A DNA stretch of 64,000 nt, taken from Marinobacter subterrani. Its GTDB lineage: Bacteria; Pseudomonadota; Gammaproteobacteria; Pseudomonadales; Oleiphilaceae. Shown here in pieces: positions 46,470 through 56,081 of the stretch. How positions within the stretch are numbered: position 1 is the first letter of the stretch; each line of letters opens with the position of its first letter. Where the stretch lies: NCBI RefSeq assembly GCF_001045555.1, contig NZ_LFBU01000001.1:1-64000 (forward strand). The letters run 5' to 3'. The notes under the pieces were generated by a model. That model ran no database searches, was not told where the DNA came from, and saw only the letters and a program-made list of their open reading frames with translations. Both the position numbers and the translations under genes were made by a program.

Positions 46470-49322
46470 TCAGCTGGCGGGCACAAGTGGCAGGTCGGTC
46501 AGCTTGCCAAGGGCTTTGTCCGCTTGCAGGCCGTCGCCACCGGTAACCACCCGCAGTGCCTGCTCTCGCTCCAGCACCGCATTGCGGAAGGTGGCCAGTA
46601 ATTCCTCCTTGCTGACCTTCTTCACCGCCTCGGCCAGGCGCTCCCGCGAGTTGAAGTAGTCTGCGCCACGGTCAATTTCGCGCCAGTAGCGGCTGGAGAT
46701 CTCGCCGAGTTGCCGATCCTGCTCCAGAAGTTTGCTTACCACGGCCTGTTTTTCCTGGTTGAGCCGCTCTTCGGTCAGCCCGGCCAGTGTTTTATCGAAT
46801 CCTTTGGCGAATTCTCTGACCGCCTGGTCAATCTCGGATTGCGAGGCAGAGGGTGACTGCACCACAAAACCCAGTGCCGGCGTCTCCAGCATTTCGTAGG
46901 GAGTGGCATACACAATGTAGCCAAGTTGGCGGGTGGTGCGGATTTCCTCGTAGAAGGGGCTGCTGATGATCTGCCCCAGCAACTGGAAGCGGGCCCGCTC
47001 CTCGAAACTGGTATTGTCCCCCTGCATATACAGGGTGTAGCCGGTATCAGGGTGATCCACCTTGAGGGACACCTCGGTCTCGCGCTCCGGCAACTGGCGC
47101 ACCTGGCTGCGATCTACCCGGGTGTTTTCGCTGTTGCGAAGCACGATGGCGTTGATCTGGCGAGCCAGGTTCAGGGCCGAGGCCTCGGTGAGGTTGCCGT
47201 GCGCCATCATGACAGGGTCCACCTGGGCGAAGGCGTTCTCAGCGAAGGAGCGCAGCTCATCAAAGGTGACCTCTTTCGCTGCCCGGAGTTTGGCCGCCGT
47301 GCTCCAGGCGCCTTCGATCAGGGCCGTCTGAACAAACTCCGAGGTCTGTTCCACCGGGCGGTCCTTGGCCTGGTTCTGCAGGCTGTCGATCAGGTTCTGC
47401 CGGGCAATATCAAAGCGCTGCCGGGTCAGTTCCGGCACCGCCACCTGCAGCAGGATGCGGTTCATCAGGGTGTGCAGTTTGTCATTGTAGCCGCCGACGC
47501 GAACGGTGATGCCGCGCAGGTGCGGATAAACGCTGTAATCCAGCCCGGCCAGACTGGCGGAATAGGCCCAGGCGTTGAGGTTGGCGTTGATGGAGTCAAC
47601 CAACAACTGGGTCAGTACGTGGCCGCGTGCCGATACCGTAGCAGCAGGTGTCCTCAGGCTTAAAAACACATTGGCTTTGGGCGTATCAAACCGGGTATCC
47701 CGGGCGAACCAGATGTCCATGCCGTTCAGTGTGCCCAGCATTATGGGCTTTGCCATGGTCTTTCCGGGCACCAGTTCCAGGTCCTCGGGTATGAAAGGGT
47801 TGGCCGGCGGCAATTGCAGCTGGCTGGCAAGTTTGGGCAGGCCGGTTTGTGTCAGGGTGTCCGGGTTCAGTGGTTCTTTGGTCCAGCGTGCCTCGTACCA
47901 CTTGGTGAGGTTCGGGTTTTTCAGCTCCGGGTCCGGCGCAAGGACGAATACCAGGACATTATCCGGCGTCAACCGTTGCAGGATGTCCCGGTATTGTTCA
48001 GGGGCATAGCGCTCAACCAGCCAGGGCGCGCGGAGCAGGTCCTCTGGCGGGTATTCCAGGAGCTGGCTGGCCAGGCGCATGGCCTCATGCAGCGGGCTGC
48101 CCTGTTCACGGAACCGGAAATCGATGCGCGCCAATTTTTTCATTTCCCGGAAGCGCTGCTCGCTGATGCCGTTCTCGCGAATCTGGGCGATGTAATCAAA
48201 AACCAGTGGCAGGATTTCCTCTTGGCGGTTCAGGCCTTCCGGGGTCAGCGCGATGCTGATCTCGAGGGTGGCGTTTTCGCCGGTATCCATGCCAAGCCCT
48301 GCTGACAGGCTCTCGGCAAGCCCTGCCCGTTTCAGGACGTCGAACAGGCTGCCTGGCCCTTCATGGCCCAGCAGGTTGGCCACGTAACTGGCTGGTTTGG
48401 TGCGATAGTTGTCTTCCTGGGAGGGAATGGGGAAGGTGAGCGTCAGGCTCCGCACATCCTTGATGGCATCCGCTGTTACCTTTGCCGGCAGCTCATCCTG
48501 CTCCAGGAGGCTGGCCATATGGCGCTTTGGCTCCAGATGGCGGTTCTCGATGGCATCAAACCGCCCACGCACCATGGCTTCCAGGTCATCCAGCGGTTGC
48601 GGGCCGTAAACCGCCAGGGACATCAGGTTGGCCGAATAGTGCTGTTTCCAGAATTCAATCAGGTCCGGGCGCAGCGGGTTGTCGTCGGTATTTTCAAGGG
48701 TGCTCAGGTTGCCAACGGCAAACTGGCTGAAGGCACTCTCCGGGTTGCTCACGGCCTTCTGTACCGAATAGAACCTGCGGCCATCGTCCTTCTGCTTGGA
48801 ACTGAACTCCGAGTGAACGGCATTGCGTTCCCGGTCTACCAGTTTTGCCGTGAACAGTGGCGCTGCAAACTGCTGGGCAAACCGGTCCAGTGCCGGCGCG
48901 AGAAAATCGGCCTGAATATCAAAAAAATAGTTGGTGTCCTGGAACGCGGTGAAGGCGTTGTGCTGCCCGCCGTGGCTCTTGATGAATTGCTGGTACTCGC
49001 CGGGTTCCGGGTATTTTTCGGTGCCCAGAAACAGCATGTGTTCCAGAAAGTGGGCGATGCCCTCGCGGTCTTCGGGGTCGTCTCCGCTGCCAACGGCCAC
49101 ATTCATTGAGGCGGCGGCCTTGTCTGCCTCCTTGTCGGAAACCAGGATGACCTTCAGGCCGTTCTCCAGTTCAATGAACCGGTACTGGTTGTCGTCGTTC
49201 GGGCTTTTTTCCGGTATCTGGGCGGCGAGGCTCAGGGTGCTGATCAGCAGGAGTGTGAGCAGGGCAAACAGACGCGCCATCTGGCTTTGCATTGGGTGTT
49301 TTCTCGAGATGCGGGTGCTCAT
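46470..49322 (-). CDS. M16-family (insulinase/pitrilysin) zinc metalloprotease
   Basis: A 950-residue protease. The signal sequence (LFALLTLLLISTLSLAAQ) sends it to the periplasm. The inverted zinc motif H91-F-L-E94-H95 is followed by the downstream Glu in RNAVHSEFSSKQKDDGRRFY. Four M16 domains give the size of pitrilysin (E. coli PtrA is about 960). The C-terminal half has VLTQLLVDSINANLNAWAYS and RTTRQLGYIVYATPYE. It degrades small peptides in the periplasm. ATG at 49322 has GAGAG upstream; ATG at 49292 is an alternative. Confidence 0.9.
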   Translation of the reverse strand: MSTRISRKHPMQSQMARLFALLTLLLISTLSLAAQIPEKSPNDDNQYRFIELENGLKVILVSDKEADKAAASMNVAVGSGDDPEDREGIAHFLEHMLFLGTEKYPEPGEYQQFIKSHGGQHNAFTAFQDTNYFFDIQADFLAPALDRFAQQFAAPLFTAKLVDRERNAVHSEFSSKQKDDGRRFYSVQKAVSNPESAFSQFAVGNLSTLENTDDNPLRPDLIEFWKQHYSANLMSLAVYGPQPLDDLEAMVRGRFDAIENRHLEPKRHMASLLEQDELPAKVTADAIKDVRSLTLTFPIPSQEDNYRTKPASYVANLLGHEGPGSLFDVLKRAGLAESLSAGLGMDTGENATLEISIALTPEGLNRQEEILPLVFDYIAQIRENGISEQRFREMKKLARIDFRFREQGSPLHEAMRLASQLLEYPPEDLLRAPWLVERYAPEQYRDILQRLTPDNVLVFVLAPDPELKNPNLTKWYEARWTKEPLNPDTLTQTGLPKLASQLQLPPANPFIPEDLELVPGKTMAKPIMLGTLNGMDIWFARDTRFDTPKANVFLSLRTPAATVSARGHVLTQLLVDSINANLNAWAYSASLAGLDYSVYPHLRGITVRVGGYNDKLHTLMNRILLQVAVPELTRQRFDIARQNLIDSLQNQAKDRPVEQTSEFVQTALIEGAWSTAAKLRAAKEVTFDELRSFAENAFAQVDPVMMAHGNLTEASALNLARQINAIVLRNSENTRVDRSQVRQLPERETEVSLKVDHPDTGYTLYMQGDNTSFEERARFQLLGQIISSPFYEEIRTTRQLGYIVYATPYEMLETPALGFVVQSPSASQSEIDQAVREFAKGFDKTLAGLTEERLNQEKQAVVSKLLEQDRQLGEISSRYWREIDRGADYFNSRERLAEAVKKVSKEELLATFRNAVLEREQALRVVTGGDGLQADKALGKLTDLPLVPAS

Positions 49323-49357
49323 AGGCTCTCTGATATCCGGTGAATGTGGTCTGGCGT

Positions 49358-49657
49358 TCAGTGCATCAGTGTGTTGCGTGTGCTTTCCGGCTGCCGGTCC
49401 AGTGTTTTACGGGCAAGATCCGCGGCCTTTTCGGCGTCCAGCTGGCCAGAGGCAATACGCTCAAGAACGGTTGCCATAACGGCCACGGACTGGCGGTAAT
49501 CGGCGAACTCGGATTGAAAGGCACTGTCGATGGCCTCGTAAACCGCCTGGATTTTCTGCTCGCGGGAACCGGCGTTCTCGGCGGAGTCGTTAATGGCCTT
49601 GAGGCAGGCCCGGGCAATGGAAATGTAGCGTTCTGCGTTGGGATTGTCTTTTTGCAT
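49358..49657 (-). CDS. Small conserved hypothetical protein
   Basis: A 99-residue helical protein of unknown function starting MQKDNPNAERYISIARACLK. It has no signal peptide and no cysteine cluster. Conserved-looking pieces are IQAVYEAIDSAFQSEFADYR and LDAEKAADLARKTLDRQ. ATG at 49657 is preferred because GGAAACC precedes it. It is just upstream of the M16 protease gene (36 bases), so it may be co-transcribed. Confidence 0.6.
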   Translation of the reverse strand: MQKDNPNAERYISIARACLKAINDSAENAGSREQKIQAVYEAIDSAFQSEFADYRQSVAVMATVLERIASGQLDAEKAADLARKTLDRQPESTRNTLMH

Positions 49658-50042
49658 GATCGGGTTTCCGGAGGTCGGTTGTCCTGTGAGATAGAGAGAT
49701 GCCAAAAGGCCCTAAAAGTTCCTGATTATGTCATTGCTGGCGGGGTGTTTCATTGCTTTGTGGTAATCCAACAATCGGGCAGGCAGACGGCCATTCCTGT
49801 GCTAGTCTCAACAGCATTATGTCGGCAAACCGGATAGGCCCGCCAGGTGCGGGAGAGTGAATTTTTAGAGTAATAGCTCTATTTAAAACAAAGGCTTACG
49901 GAGTAAAAACTCTAAAAAAGTTCGATACATGAAGGTTGCAATTAAGTACAATTCCGGCGTTTCCGGATTAACCTAAGACTTTAGTCGTATGGGTGCCGGC
50001 ACGGATAGACAACAACTGAGCAACAAGCAGGGTGGAAGATTG
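49658..50042. other. Intergenic stretch ahead of the fatty acyl reductase
   Basis: About 385 bp without a gene, clearly more AT-rich than the surrounding coding DNA. It contains two short inverted repeats (TAGAG-6nt-CTCTA at 49866-49881 and GAGT-4nt-ACTC at 49901-49912), the second followed by a run of A. It presumably holds the reductase promoter, but I cannot fix -10 and -35 hexamers. The reductase's GTGGAAG ribosome site is at its right end. Confidence 0.4.
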
Positions 50043-52028
50043 ATGAACTATTTCCTGACCGGTGGCACCGGATTTATTGGCCGATTTCTTGTGGAGAAGC
50101 TGCTGGCGCGCGGCGGCACGATACATGTGCTGGTCCGTGAGCAGTCCCTGGACAAGCTCGACTTACTGCGTGAGCGCTGGGGTGCAGACGAAAGCCAGGT
50201 GAAGGCGGTGATAGGCGACCTTACCAGCGAGAACCTCGGGATCGATGCCAAAACGCTCAAGGCCCTGACAGGAAATATTGATCACTTTTTCCACCTCGCC
50301 GCGGTGTACGACATGGGCGCCGACGAGGAGGCCCAGCAGGCGACCAATATTGAAGGTACCCGGGCTGCAGTGAATGCGGCTGAGGCCATGGGCGCCAAGC
50401 ACTTCCATCACGTGTCCTCGATTGCCGCCGCTGGCCTGTTCAAGGGCATTTTCCGCGAGGACATGTTCGAGGAAGCGGAGAAGCTGGATCACCCGTACCT
50501 GCGCACCAAGCATGAGTCTGAAAAAGTCGTGCGCAAGGAGTGCAAGGTGCCGTTCCGCATCTATCGGCCGGGCATGGTCATTGGCCATTCTGCCACCGGT
50601 GAGATGGACAAGGTGGACGGGCCCTATTATTTCTTCAAGATGATCCAGAAAATCCGCCACGCACTGCCCCAGTGGGTTCCCACCATTGGCATTGAAGGCG
50701 GCCGCCTGAACATCGTGCCGGTGGATTTTGTGGTTAATGCCATGGACCACATCGCCCACCTGGAAGGCGAAGACGGCAAGTGTTTCCATCTGGTTGATCC
50801 GGATCCGTACAAGGTCGGTGAGATTCTCAATATTTTCAGTGAGGCGGGCCATGCGCCCAAGATGGGCATGCGCATCGACTCCCGCATGTTCGGCTTTATC
50901 CCGCCGTTCATTCGCCAGAGCCTGAAGAATCTGCCGCCGGTAAAGCGGCTCACCGCGGCGGTGCTGGACGATATGGGTATTCCGCCTTCGGTGATGTCGT
51001 TCATCAATTACCCGACCCGGTTCGATGCCCGGGAAACCGAGCGGGTTCTCAAGGACACAGGTATCGAGGTGCCACGCCTGCCGGATTTCGCACCGATAAT
51101 CTGGGATTACTGGGAGCGTCACCTGGATCCGGACCTGTTCAAGGACCGCACGCTGCGCGGTACCGTTGAGGGCCGGGTCTGTGTGGTGACCGGCGCAACC
51201 TCCGGTATTGGTCTGGCCACCGCCCAGAAGCTGGCAGATGCCGGCGCAATTCTGGTGATCGGTGCCCGTAAACGGGAGCGCCTCAAGGAAGTCACCGCGG
51301 AACTGGAGTCCCGCGGTGCCAGCGTGCATGCGTACCCGTGCGATTTCTCGGATATGGAAGCCTGCGACGAATTCGTTAAAACAGTGCTGGATAATCACGG
51401 CCATGTGGATGTGCTGGTCAACAACGCCGGCCGTTCGATCCGCCGGTCACTGGATCTGTCCTTCGACCGTTTCCACGATTTTGAGCGTACCATGCAGCTC
51501 AACTACTTTGGCTCTGTGCGCCTGATTATGGGCTTTGCGCCCACGATGCTGGAGCGCCGCCGTGGCCATGTGGTGAATATTTCATCCATCGGTGTGCTGA
51601 CCAATGCGCCGAGGTTCTCGGCCTATGTTGCCTCCAAGTCCGCGCTGGACGCCTTCAGCCGATGCGCCGCCTCGGAGTGGTCTGACCGTAACGTAACCTT
51701 CACCACCATTAATATGCCGCTGGTGAAAACGCCCATGATAGCGCCGACCAAGATCTACGATTCGGTGCCGACCTTGTCGCCGGATGAAGCAGCGACGATG
51801 GTGGCTGATGCCATTGTTTACCGGCCGAAGCGAATTGCGACCCGTCTGGGCATCTTTGCCCAGGTGCTGCATGCTCTGGCGCCGAAGATGGGAGAGATTG
51901 TCATGAACACGGGTTACCGCATGTTCCCGGATTCACCGTCTGCTGCGGGCAGCAAGTCCGGCCAGCGGCCCAAGGTGTCTTCAGAGCAGGTAGCCTTTGC
52001 GGCCATCATGCGGGGCATTTACTGGTAA
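50043..52028 (+). CDS. Bifunctional fatty acyl-CoA/ACP reductase (alcohol-forming, Marinobacter MaACR type)
   Basis: A 661-residue two-domain enzyme. The N-terminal extended SDR domain starts MNYFLTGGTGFIGRFL (GGTGFIG at 7-13), with YLRTKHESEKVV as the catalytic Tyr-x3-Lys. The C-terminal classical SDR domain from about residue 375 has VVTGATSGIGLATAQKLA, VNNAGRSIRRSLDLS and YVASKSALDAFSRCAA. Together they carry out the NADPH-dependent four-electron reduction of fatty acyl-CoA to alcohol for wax-ester storage. Similarity to the characterised Marinobacter enzyme, from memory, is near complete along its length. ATG 50043 follows GTGGAAG. The terminator at 52046 ends the transcript. Confidence 0.95.
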   Translation: MNYFLTGGTGFIGRFLVEKLLARGGTIHVLVREQSLDKLDLLRERWGADESQVKAVIGDLTSENLGIDAKTLKALTGNIDHFFHLAAVYDMGADEEAQQATNIEGTRAAVNAAEAMGAKHFHHVSSIAAAGLFKGIFREDMFEEAEKLDHPYLRTKHESEKVVRKECKVPFRIYRPGMVIGHSATGEMDKVDGPYYFFKMIQKIRHALPQWVPTIGIEGGRLNIVPVDFVVNAMDHIAHLEGEDGKCFHLVDPDPYKVGEILNIFSEAGHAPKMGMRIDSRMFGFIPPFIRQSLKNLPPVKRLTAAVLDDMGIPPSVMSFINYPTRFDARETERVLKDTGIEVPRLPDFAPIIWDYWERHLDPDLFKDRTLRGTVEGRVCVVTGATSGIGLATAQKLADAGAILVIGARKRERLKEVTAELESRGASVHAYPCDFSDMEACDEFVKTVLDNHGHVDVLVNNAGRSIRRSLDLSFDRFHDFERTMQLNYFGSVRLIMGFAPTMLERRRGHVVNISSIGVLTNAPRFSAYVASKSALDAFSRCAASEWSDRNVTFTTINMPLVKTPMIAPTKIYDSVPTLSPDEAATMVADAIVYRPKRIATRLGIFAQVLHALAPKMGEIVMNTGYRMFPDSPSAAGSKSGQRPKVSSEQVAFAAIMRGIYW

Positions 52029-52045
52029 TCGGTTGGATCCTGAAA

Positions 52046-52075
52046 CAAAAAAACCCGCTTCGGCGGGTTTTTTTC
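52046..52075. terminator. Bidirectional rho-independent terminator
   Basis: The hairpin ACCCGC-TTCG-GCGGGT (52053-52068) is flanked by A-runs on the left and T-runs on the right, so it can end transcription from both strands. It separates the fatty acyl reductase from the convergent rnt gene. Confidence 0.9.
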
Positions 52076-52081
52076 TGGCGG

Positions 52082-52738
52082 TTACTCGGTCTCTTCCGGG
52101 ATCAGGGGAGGGGGAAAACCGCCCAGCTCCTTCCAGCGGTTCACAATGCCGCAGAACAGATCAGCCGTCTTTTCGGCGTCATAGGCGGCCGAGTGGGCTT
52201 CCTTGTTGCTGAACGGAATGCCGGCCAGCTTGCAGGCCTGGGCCAATACGGTGTGGCCGTAGGCGAGGCCCGCCAGGGTGGCTGTGTCGAAGGTGGAAAA
52301 GGGGTGGAAGGGGTTGCGGCGGATGTCGGCACGCAGGGCCGCGGCGAAGATGAAGTTGTGGTCGAAGGTGGCATTGTGGCCCACCAGCACGGCCCGTTTG
52401 CAATCGTGGTTTTTCACGGCCTTGCGGATCGGGCTGAAGATTTCACTCAGGCCTTCGCGCTCGGGTACTGCTTCCCGCTCCGGATTCCAGGGGTCAATGC
52501 CGGTGAAGTCCAGGGCGGACTGTTCCAGGTTGGCGCCTTCAAAGGGGTCAATCTGCTGTACGTGGGTTTCAGTGCGGCGCAACCAGCCATCGTCGTCCAT
52601 AGTCAGGATAACGGCCGCCACTTCCAGCAGAGCGTCCCGCTCGGGGTTGAAGCCGGCGGTCTCCACATCCACAACAACAGGCAGAAAGCCGCGGAAACGG
52701 CGGGACATGGGGTGCGGTGGTTTGTTTTCGTCAGTCAC
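52082..52738 (-). CDS. rnt: Ribonuclease T
   Basis: A 218-residue 3'-5' exonuclease of the DEDDh group. D24 and E26 in [12 protein letters not shown] form Exo [14 protein letters not shown] gives the middle Asp; and [14 protein letters not shown] gives the His and last Asp. RNase T trims the 3' ends of tRNA and other stable RNAs. The length matches the E. coli enzyme. The gene ends 44 bases ahead of pyrC and is convergent with the reductase. Confidence 0.93.
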   Translation of the reverse strand: MTDENKPPHPMSRRFRGFLPVVVDVETAGFNPERDALLEVAAVILTMDDDGWLRRTETHVQQIDPFEGANLEQSALDFTGIDPWNPEREAVPEREGLSEIFSPIRKAVKNHDCKRAVLVGHNATFDHNFIFAAALRADIRRNPFHPFSTFDTATLAGLAYGHTVLAQACKLAGIPFSNKEAHSAAYDAEKTADLFCGIVNRWKELGGFPPPLIPEETE

Positions 52739-52782
52739 TCAAGCTCCGGTCTTGGCCGTGTGTGATAGGGAATAATCGATAG

Positions 52783-53814
52783 TTACGCGAGCTGCCAGTG
52801 AACGGTTTCACCGGCCTTCAATGGCACGATGGTGCCGTCAGCCAGGGGTAGTTCTGCCGGCATGGTCCAGGGTTTACGCACCAGGGTGATGGTGTCGGTG
52901 TTGCGCGGCAGGCCATAGAAATCGGCACCGTTGAAGCTGGCAAAGGCCTCGAGCTTGTCGAGAATGCCCAGCTCCTCGAAGATGTCGGCATACAGGCCGA
53001 TGGCCCCGAAGGCCGAATAGCAGCCGGCGCACCCACAGGCCGCTTCCTTGCGGTCTTTGGCATGGGGGGCTGAATCCGTGCCCAGGAAGAAGCGTTTGTC
53101 GCCGCTGGCAACGGCATCCCGGAGTGCTTTTTGATGGCGGTTGCGCTTCAGAATCGGGAGGCAGTAGAGATGCGGCCGGATACCGCCCACGAGCATGTGG
53201 TTGCGGTTGTACATCAAGTGCTGAGGCGTCAGGGTGGCGCCGAGATTATCGCCGCTGTACTGGCGGACAAATTCCGCCGAATCCTCCGTGGTGATGTGCT
53301 CCAGTACGACTTTCAGGTTGGGAAAGGCCGCAAGCGTCGGCGCCAGAACGCGCTCCAGAAAAACCTTCTCCCGGTCAAAAATATCAATGTCGGCGTCGGT
53401 TACTTCACCGTGCACCAGCAGCAGCATTCCACAGTCGGCCAAGGCCTCCAGAACCGGATAGATGTTGCGGATGTCCTTCACGCCCGAGGCGGAATTGGTA
53501 GTGGCACCGGCCGGGTAGAGTTTGGCGGCTACAACGCCGGCGGCTTTGGCCTCCCGGATGGTTTCCGGGGTGGTGCTTTCGGTCAGGTACAGGGTCATCA
53601 GTGGCTCAAACCCGGTGCCGTTGGCGGCGGCCAGGATCCGGTCGCGGTACGCGGTGGCATCGGCTGCCGTGGTTACCGGTGGTACCTGGTTGGGCATGAT
53701 GATGGCCCGCCCGAAACACGCCGCAGTCGCAGGTACCACGTGCTTCAGGACATCGCCATCCCGAACATGGAGGTGCCAGTCGTCGGGGCGGGTAAGAGTT
53801 AGCTGGTCAGTCAT
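52783..53814 (-). CDS. pyrC: Dihydroorotase
   Basis: A 343-residue enzyme of pyrimidine biosynthesis, converting carbamoyl-aspartate to dihydroorotate. Zinc ligands H-x-H occur in [12 protein letters not shown] near the start; the carboxylated lysine is in [29 protein letters not shown] and [13 protein letters not shown] carry further ligands; and the catalytic Asp is in [16 protein letters not shown]. This matches the E. coli type II PyrC. ATG at 53814 marks the start; upstream codons in the same frame are unlikely to be coding. Confidence 0.95.
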   Translation of the reverse strand: MTDQLTLTRPDDWHLHVRDGDVLKHVVPATAACFGRAIIMPNQVPPVTTAADATAYRDRILAAANGTGFEPLMTLYLTESTTPETIREAKAAGVVAAKLYPAGATTNSASGVKDIRNIYPVLEALADCGMLLLVHGEVTDADIDIFDREKVFLERVLAPTLAAFPNLKVVLEHITTEDSAEFVRQYSGDNLGATLTPQHLMYNRNHMLVGGIRPHLYCLPILKRNRHQKALRDAVASGDKRFFLGTDSAPHAKDRKEAACGCAGCYSAFGAIGLYADIFEELGILDKLEAFASFNGADFYGLPRNTDTITLVRKPWTMPAELPLADGTIVPLKAGETVHWQLA

Positions 53815-54010
53815 GGCAGTTGTCCGCAATACCTTGGGAGAGTCGAGTCCGGAGCCGAAAACGGCAAGGCCGGGGGGTGGTATTACACAGGCCCCGGAAA
53901 AATTTGGCGAATTATACCAGAAGGTGCCGGTGATTGTTTTCTGTCCCGGAGCTAAAGAAACACCACCCTGGGCCGTTAAACTCTCAGAGCCTGTTAACTC
54001 CCTGATACCG

Positions 54011-54940
54011 ATGGCAACCGATATGGGATTCCGCCCCCGCAATAATCCGATCACCGCGCTGGCTGCTGGCCTTCTCGGCCTGTGTTTGCCCGCGATTGGC
54101 GCAGCTGCAAGTTATGGTGCCGGCATTGAAAACAGCCAGTGGTACCTGGCCGAATCGGTTTTTGAATGTCGGCTGGTGCATGAAGTACCCGGGTATGGGC
54201 GGGCGGTGTTCTATCATCGCGCAGGCGAGAGCCTGTCGTTTTTTCTTGAATCCGACGCGCCGCTGATGCGCCCCGGCCGCGGCAGCCTGGTGGTTGAAGC
54301 ACCTTCCTGGCGTCCGGGCGTGGCTCCGAGGCCGCTGGGCACCGTGCATGTTTCCGATGGCCGTCGCCAGGTTGCCCTGGATACCCGCCAGGCCTTTGTT
54401 CTGGCTCGCGGCTTGCTTGATGGCATGCAGCCGACTGTTACCCGGGAATCCTGGTTTGATGGCCGCCCGGTGCGCGTGCAGGTTTCCAATATCAATTTTG
54501 CCGGTGAGTATCAGCGTTACCAGCGCTGTACCAACAATCTACTGCCGGTGAACTTTGATCAGATCCACCGATCGAGAATTCCCTTTGCCAGCGGCAGTAC
54601 CGAGTTGTCCGCCGCCGACCGGCAGTTACTCGACAATATCGTGGCCTACGTGAATGCCGACTCCACCGTGGAGCGGATTTTTGTCGACGGGCACAGCGAC
54701 AGCATTGGCAGCCGGATCAACAACCGGGCGCTGTCGGAGGATCGCGCCAATGTGGTGGCCGATTACCTCAAGGCCCGCGGCATTGATGAAAACCTGATTA
54801 CGGTCCGGGCCCACGGCGACCAGTATCCGGTTTCAAACCGCCCGGCGGATAATCGACGCACCAACATCCGGTTGCAGCGTGCTGGTGACCAGCCGGAACT
54901 GCAGCAGGCGAATGGCTACGGCGGGGATCCGCTAGGTTAG
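54011..54940 (+). CDS. motY: MotY-like flagellar T-ring protein (OmpA family)
   Basis: A 309-residue protein. Signal peptide near residues 5-32 ([14 protein letters not shown]). The N-terminal domain begins [21 protein letters not shown], with [10 protein letters not shown], characteristic of MotY. The C-terminal OmpA peptidoglycan-binding domain has [18 protein letters not shown] and [20 protein letters not shown]. MotY helps anchor the stator of sodium-driven motors. ATG at 54011; ATG at 54023 is also possible. It is divergent from pyrC. Confidence 0.9.
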   Translation: MATDMGFRPRNNPITALAAGLLGLCLPAIGAAASYGAGIENSQWYLAESVFECRLVHEVPGYGRAVFYHRAGESLSFFLESDAPLMRPGRGSLVVEAPSWRPGVAPRPLGTVHVSDGRRQVALDTRQAFVLARGLLDGMQPTVTRESWFDGRPVRVQVSNINFAGEYQRYQRCTNNLLPVNFDQIHRSRIPFASGSTELSAADRQLLDNIVAYVNADSTVERIFVDGHSDSIGSRINNRALSEDRANVVADYLKARGIDENLITVRAHGDQYPVSNRPADNRRTNIRLQRAGDQPELQQANGYGGDPLG

Positions 54941-54946
54941 GCGGAA

Positions 54947-55873
54947 TCAGTAAACCGAGTCGAGCACTTCCAGGTGGGCATTCACGCTCTCGGCCAGGGC
55001 CTGAAGGTGATAGCCGCCTTCCAGGGTTGAAATGATCCGGTCATTACTGTGCTCGCCGGCCACCTCCACAATCATTTCTGTCAGCCAGCGATAGTCTTCA
55101 GTCTCCAGATTCAGCTCCGCCATCGGATCCAGCCGGTGGGCGTCAAAGCCTGCGGAAATAAGGACAAGCTGGGGTTTGAAGTCGTTCAGTCGCTGCAACC
55201 AGCCGGCTTCCACCTGCTTCCGGTACTCCTCAGACGAACAGTTCGCCTCAATCGGAATATTCACGATGTTGTCCGCCTGCCGGTGCACATGGGAGTGCGG
55301 ATAGAAGGGGTGCTGGAAGCTGGAGCACATCAGGATTCGCTCGTCGCCACCTACGATGTCCACCGTGCCGTTGCCCTGGTGCACATCAAAGTCGATGATC
55401 GCCACCCGCTCAAGGTGGTGGAAGGTGAGGGCGCGCATGGCGGCCAGCGCGATGTTGTTGTAAAAGCAGAACCCCATGGATTTGGCGCGCTCGGCATGAT
55501 GCCCCGGAGGGCGGGCGCAGACAAAAGCATTGGTAACCTGGCTACTCATCACCATATCCACCGCCTGGACATTGGCGCCGGCGGCCAGACGGGCAGCGCG
55601 CAGGGTATCCGGCATCATGGCCGTGTCCGGGTCGGTAAACACCCGGCCCCGGGTAGGCTGCATCAGATCGAGCTGGTGCAGGTATTTCTCAGGATGCACC
55701 GTCAGCAACTGGTCACGAGTGACTTCTTCCGGTCGGACCCAGTCCAGTCTCTGGTCCAGACCGGTATCCGCCAGATAACTGATAATGGCCGCAAGCCGCT
55801 CCGGGCTTTCCGGGTGTTCCGGGCCCATGTTGTGCTTCATGAAGTCATCGTGGGAAAAGAATGCCGTGGTCAT
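54947..55873 (-). CDS. Histone deacetylase-family (AcuC-like) lysine deacetylase
   Basis: A 308-residue metal-dependent deacetylase. The family signature SHDDFMKHNMGPEHPESPER is at the N-terminus; the active site has RPPGHHAERAKSMGFCFYNN (His-His), IDFDVHQGNGTV (metal Asp-x-His) and ISAGFDAHRLDP. It likely removes acetyl groups from lysines of proteins such as acetyl-CoA synthetase. It diverges from the Pat-type acetyltransferase gene 208 bp away, which suggests a modifier/eraser pair. Confidence 0.88.
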   Translation of the reverse strand: MTTAFFSHDDFMKHNMGPEHPESPERLAAIISYLADTGLDQRLDWVRPEEVTRDQLLTVHPEKYLHQLDLMQPTRGRVFTDPDTAMMPDTLRAARLAAGANVQAVDMVMSSQVTNAFVCARPPGHHAERAKSMGFCFYNNIALAAMRALTFHHLERVAIIDFDVHQGNGTVDIVGGDERILMCSSFQHPFYPHSHVHRQADNIVNIPIEANCSSEEYRKQVEAGWLQRLNDFKPQLVLISAGFDAHRLDPMAELNLETEDYRWLTEMIVEVAGEHSNDRIISTLEGGYHLQALAESVNAHLEVLDSVY

Positions 55874-56081
55874 ACGTCTGGGGCTGCCTTCGAATTGCTT
55901 ATATTTTCTTCAAGCTTATCAGGGAAAACCACAGGGTGCCGTGTTTCTTTGGTCTTATGAGCTCGATAGTCATTTCATATCGGAGGATCAGCGCCTAAGA
56001 TAAGAGATGCACCTATAAGTAACCTGTTTTATTACACTTATTACCCGACTGGCCCTGGGCCGGACAGTAAGGAGAGTCAGC

